NCBI GenBank assembly: GCA_949373085.1
Contig: CASICJ010000024.1
Coordinates: 1 to 64,000 of the forward strand
Direction of reading: 5' to 3'
From: an uncultured Verrucomicrobiales bacterium
Lineage (GTDB): Bacteria > Verrucomicrobiota > Verrucomicrobiia > Verrucomicrobiales > Akkermansiaceae
DNA length: 64,000 bases
The notes under the pieces were generated by a model. It was not told the origin of the DNA and did not search any database. It was given only the letters and a program-made list of their open reading frames with translations. This document shows positions 61,676 through 64,000 of the stretch, in pieces. The translations under genes were made by a program, and so were the position numbers. The stretch's first letter is position 1. Each line of letters opens with the position of its first letter.

Positions 61676-62649
61676 ATCGGCACGAATTTGAAAACAAAAA
61701 CGGCTCCGATTGGAAAGCCTTTGAATTACAGTTGGAAAGCTCAAAGGGTAAAAAATCAACTTTGGATAGTCATAAGCTGCCATCGCGATTTCGTAAGATT
61801 TGTTATGATCTGTCGTTGGCACAGTATCGAATGTTTGGCCAACAAATCTGCGATCGCTTGAACGGTTTGGCGATTGTGGGGTATCGTCAGATTCATCGCA
61901 AGAGAAGCGCGTTTGGGGAAGGGTTTCTCCGCTTTTTTCTACGCACATTTCCTGTTGCTTTTCGTCGAGAATGGAAGCTTTTTGCCGTGGTTTCTTTCGT
62001 GTTTTTGGGGCCCTTTTTTGCGATGTGGTGTTCAGCGGACAAAGAGATCCAATGGGTTCAGGCTCTGTTGGGTGCCGAGGCGATGTCAGATATCGAGGGC
62101 ATGTATGGAAAGGAAGCTGACAGCGTGGAGTATTTACGACAAGAACACGGGTCAAATTTCATGATGTTCGCCCACTATATTAATAATAATGTGGGCATCG
62201 ACTTTCGGATTTTTGCGGGAGGGATTTTCTTCGGAATTGGGACTTTGTTCTTTCTGATTTACAACGGCCTCTATCTTGGGGCAGTAGTGGGTTATGTGGA
62301 ATATTCCGGTGATCCAGAGTTGCTCTGGAAGTTTGTTGCAGGACATTCTTCTTTCGAACTTCTTGGTATGCTGGTGGTTGGAATGGCAGGTTTGAAAGTT
62401 GGGTTTGCCTTACTTGCTCCGGGACAATTCACGCGAGGTGAGGCGTTGACACGTGCCGGTCGTGGTGGGCTTCCTTTGCTAATAGGGGGTGCCTGTATGA
62501 CTACTCTGGCGGCAGTGGTCGAAGGATTTTGGTCGTCCCAACCGATTGATACCAATCTTAAATATATGGTGGGTATTGCTTTCTGGATTCTTCATCTTCT
62601 TTATTTTGGTTTTGTAGGAAGGGGGAGGGCGTGGAACTTGAAAAAGTGA
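61672..62649 (+). CDS. SpoIIM-like (stage II sporulation protein M family) membrane protein
   Basis: The 325-residue product has a soluble N-terminal part (FELQLESSKGKKSTLDSHKLPSRFRKICYDLSLAQ), then membrane segments (LFAVVSFVFLGPFFAMW, IFAGGIFFGIGTLFFLIYNGLYLGAVVGYV, LLGMLVVGMAGLKVGFALL, and others). The motif FMMFAHYINNNVGIDFRIFAGGIFFGIGTL is typical of the SpoIIM/DUF95 family. Outside spore formers these proteins sit with RDD and DUF4129/MoxR-type genes, as here, and probably shape or permeate membrane structures. Function unknown. Coupled on both sides by ATGA/GTGA overlaps. Confidence 0.9.
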   Translation: MNRHEFENKNGSDWKAFELQLESSKGKKSTLDSHKLPSRFRKICYDLSLAQYRMFGQQICDRLNGLAIVGYRQIHRKRSAFGEGFLRFFLRTFPVAFRREWKLFAVVSFVFLGPFFAMWCSADKEIQWVQALLGAEAMSDIEGMYGKEADSVEYLRQEHGSNFMMFAHYINNNVGIDFRIFAGGIFFGIGTLFFLIYNGLYLGAVVGYVEYSGDPELLWKFVAGHSSFELLGMLVVGMAGLKVGFALLAPGQFTRGEALTRAGRGGLPLLIGGACMTTLAAVVEGFWSSQPIDTNLKYMVGIAFWILHLLYFGFVGRGRAWNLKK

Positions 62650-64000
62650 CGGCGGAGATTCGACCCCGCACGCAGTGGGAGGCTATCGATTTGGGACTCC
62701 GCTTGACTGGCGAACATTCCATTGCTCTCTTCAAGGGATGGATGGCTTCGGTTTTTTTACTGGGACTTCTTATTTTGGGTATCTGCCATCAATCGGTAGG
62801 TTGGGGTATCTTTTTAATTTGGTGGTTAAAGCCGATTTGGGAATGTGTCGCGCTCCATCCCTTGAGTCGGAGTCTGTTTGGTGAGCATTCGACTTGGCGA
62901 GAGACAATGATGGTGCTCCCCGACGAGCTCCTAAAAAATAAGGGGCTGGTTCTCATGGGTGTGGTTTTGACGGCGCTTGGATGGTTTCTCCATTCGGATA
63001 GTGGTGACGCAGCAAATTCAAAAGCTGGTTTCGTTTTTCTCTACTGGTGTGTGGTGTTTGGACTTTTATTTTATCGTTCGTCATTGAGTCGTTCATTGGT
63101 GTTACCAATCCGGTATCTTGAGGACTTGGGAGGTGCTCGATATAAGGCACGCTATCAAACGCTTTTTTATCGCAGTGTAAGCTCAGCAATCGGGCTGACT
63201 TGTATCTGTCTCTTGATGGAGCTTCTACTTTGTGGGAGTCAGGTTTACTTCGCGCTTTTAATGTTACCGGACGGTGTGGAAATTAGCGAATCTCTGACTT
63301 GGGATGCTTTTTTGGAAGAAGAATCTAAATTCTTACCCAATTGGATTTGGGTAGTTTTAGGAGTGTGCTATCTCAACGCGGTTTCTGTCGTCGCTTGGTT
63401 TTACACGGGAGCAGGATTTGGGCTTTATGTGAATACGCGGACTTGGGTCGAAGGTTGGGATATTGAATTGAAGTTCAAAGGACTTGGGCAGAGACTGGGT
63501 CTTATTTTTTTAGGGTTATTAATGCTTGGTTCATCAGCGCGGTTGGAAGCCAATCAAGATGCGCAAAGGGTTCTAAATCAGGAGGATTTCAGGGTAGATA
63601 CTCGTCCGGTTTATGAGGATAAGGGAAGAGAAGAATCTAGTGATTCAAAACCCAAGGCGGGTGACGGAGTGTTCGCCGGGATCGGACAATTTCTTTTTTG
63701 GATGATCGTGATTACCGTAATCGTTGGCTTGATCTGGGTCGTTATGCGTAATCTCTATATGTTCCGAGGTAGTCCGGAAGGTTCCGCAGGGGAACTTAAG
63801 AAGGTGACTACTGTGGCAGGTCTGAATGTGGAGCCTGAAAATCTTCCGTCTGATCTTCTCTCGGAGGCACGTAAGATGTGGGAAAGTGGACAGTATCAAG
63901 AAGCCCTTGGTCTTCTCTATCGGGGAGCTATTTCATCGCTCGTAACTCGACAGTTGGTGGAGATCGAGGAGAGTGATACTGAAATGGATTGCCTTCGCAG
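62646..64000 (+). CDS. DUF4129-domain membrane protein, truncated by the window end
   Basis: An open frame of over 450 codons begins with GTG at 62646 (GTGA overlap with the SpoIIM stop) and runs off the end without a stop. It has several membrane segments (ALFKGWMASVFLLGLLILGI, KGLVLMGVVLTALGWFL, AGFVFLYWCVVFGLLFY, GLTCICLLMELLLC, FLPNWIWVVLGVCYLNAVSVVAWF). After a disordered acidic stretch and a last helix (FLFWMIVITVIVGLIWVV), the end reads MWESGQYQEALGLLYRGAISSLV with EIEESDTEMDCLR, typical of DUF4129. This fits the RDD-SpoIIM-DUF4129-MoxR-DUF58 type of locus; the remaining genes should follow. Confidence 0.85.
   Translation, partial: MTAEIRPRTQWEAIDLGLRLTGEHSIALFKGWMASVFLLGLLILGICHQSVGWGIFLIWWLKPIWECVALHPLSRSLFGEHSTWRETMMVLPDELLKNKGLVLMGVVLTALGWFLHSDSGDAANSKAGFVFLYWCVVFGLLFYRSSLSRSLVLPIRYLEDLGGARYKARYQTLFYRSVSSAIGLTCICLLMELLLCGSQVYFALLMLPDGVEISESLTWDAFLEEESKFLPNWIWVVLGVCYLNAVSVVAWFYTGAGFGLYVNTRTWVEGWDIELKFKGLGQRLGLIFLGLLMLGSSARLEANQDAQRVLNQEDFRVDTRPVYEDKGREESSDSKPKAGDGVFAGIGQFLFWMIVITVIVGLIWVVMRNLYMFRGSPEGSAGELKKVTTVAGLNVEPENLPSDLLSEARKMWESGQYQEALGLLYRGAISSLVTRQLVEIEESDTEMDCLR

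Noticed and set aside
1-64000. tRNA, rRNA, CRISPR, IS or prophage features
   Set aside because: I looked for tRNA-like arms with GGTTCGA, regularly spaced repeats, transposase motifs and phage genes. Apart from the tmRNA none was found by eye.

Overview
The window looks like a chromosomal piece of a Verrucomicrobiota bacterium, probably marine; this is an inference. The evidence is an exported pair made of a PSCyt1/DUF1549/DUF1553 protein and a DUF1501 protein, a PVC-type membrane-dehydrogenase/cytochrome c protein, two formylglycine-type sulfatases, ThuA, DUF6288 and DUF502 proteins, a GntR/LacI hybrid regulator and an RDD-SpoIIM-DUF4129 cluster. Planctomycetes share several of these families, but the housekeeping gene arrangement fits Verrucomicrobiota better. 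No tRNA, rRNA, CRISPR array, insertion sequence, integrase or phage gene was recognised.

Layout. 1-381: frameshifted remnant of a trypsin-like/PDZ protease. 385-6296: rarA, an FKBP isomerase, purE-purK, a secreted endonuclease/exonuclease/phosphatase protein and a secreted C39-like peptidase. 6384-6741: tmRNA (ssrA). 7198-8082: ThuA-domain protein. 8.1-13.9 kb: a visibly GC-richer accessory block with a sulfatase, a PVC-type cytochrome protein and a Tat-exported glycoside-hydrolase-like protein, all on the minus strand, with a WD40 remnant at one edge. A near-identical 21-bp palindromic motif precedes both transcription units of this block. 14278-18774: DUF1549/DUF1553 and DUF1501 pair. 19272-21010: rpsM-rpsK-rpsD ending in a strong terminator; S11 carries a long acidic N-terminal extension. 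21.1-28.2 kb: MtfA-like peptidase, rlmH, a YdjY-DUF6288 operon facing a GntR/LacI regulator, and a HAD phosphatase coupled to a MenH-like hydrolase. 28.3-35.8 kb: two exported cyclophilins, trmB, a DUF502 membrane protein and a large matrixin-like metalloprotease. 35.9-41.2 kb: small conserved protein, rsmB, L,D-transpeptidase, trmD and ligA. 41.4-45.4 kb: SGNH lipoprotein, and a cytochrome c plus PQQ-type dehydrogenase operon. 45.5-50.5 kb: sufS-sufE-pdeM and a peptidase C26/small frameshifted protein/sulfatase operon. 50.7-57.1 kb: pyruvate carboxylase and valS, divergent around a perfect 13-bp hairpin. 57.2-64 kb: a HhH/zinc-ribbon membrane protein, dtd, an NhaR-like LysR regulator, purU, a frameshifted RDD gene, a SpoIIM protein and a DUF4129 protein cut by the window end.

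How it fits together. Most of the window is housekeeping: purine synthesis, translation, tRNA/rRNA modification, DNA ligation, Fe-S assembly and anaplerosis. Exported, redox-linked or sulfatase-containing catabolic genes are interspersed, as expected for a degrader of sulfated polysaccharide. The most distinctive observations are the shared operator-like palindromes of the 8-14 kb block, the extended ribosomal protein S11, the hairpin between pyc and valS, and three frameshifted genes (1-256, 49364-49700, 60964-61675) whose breakpoints can be placed almost to the base.
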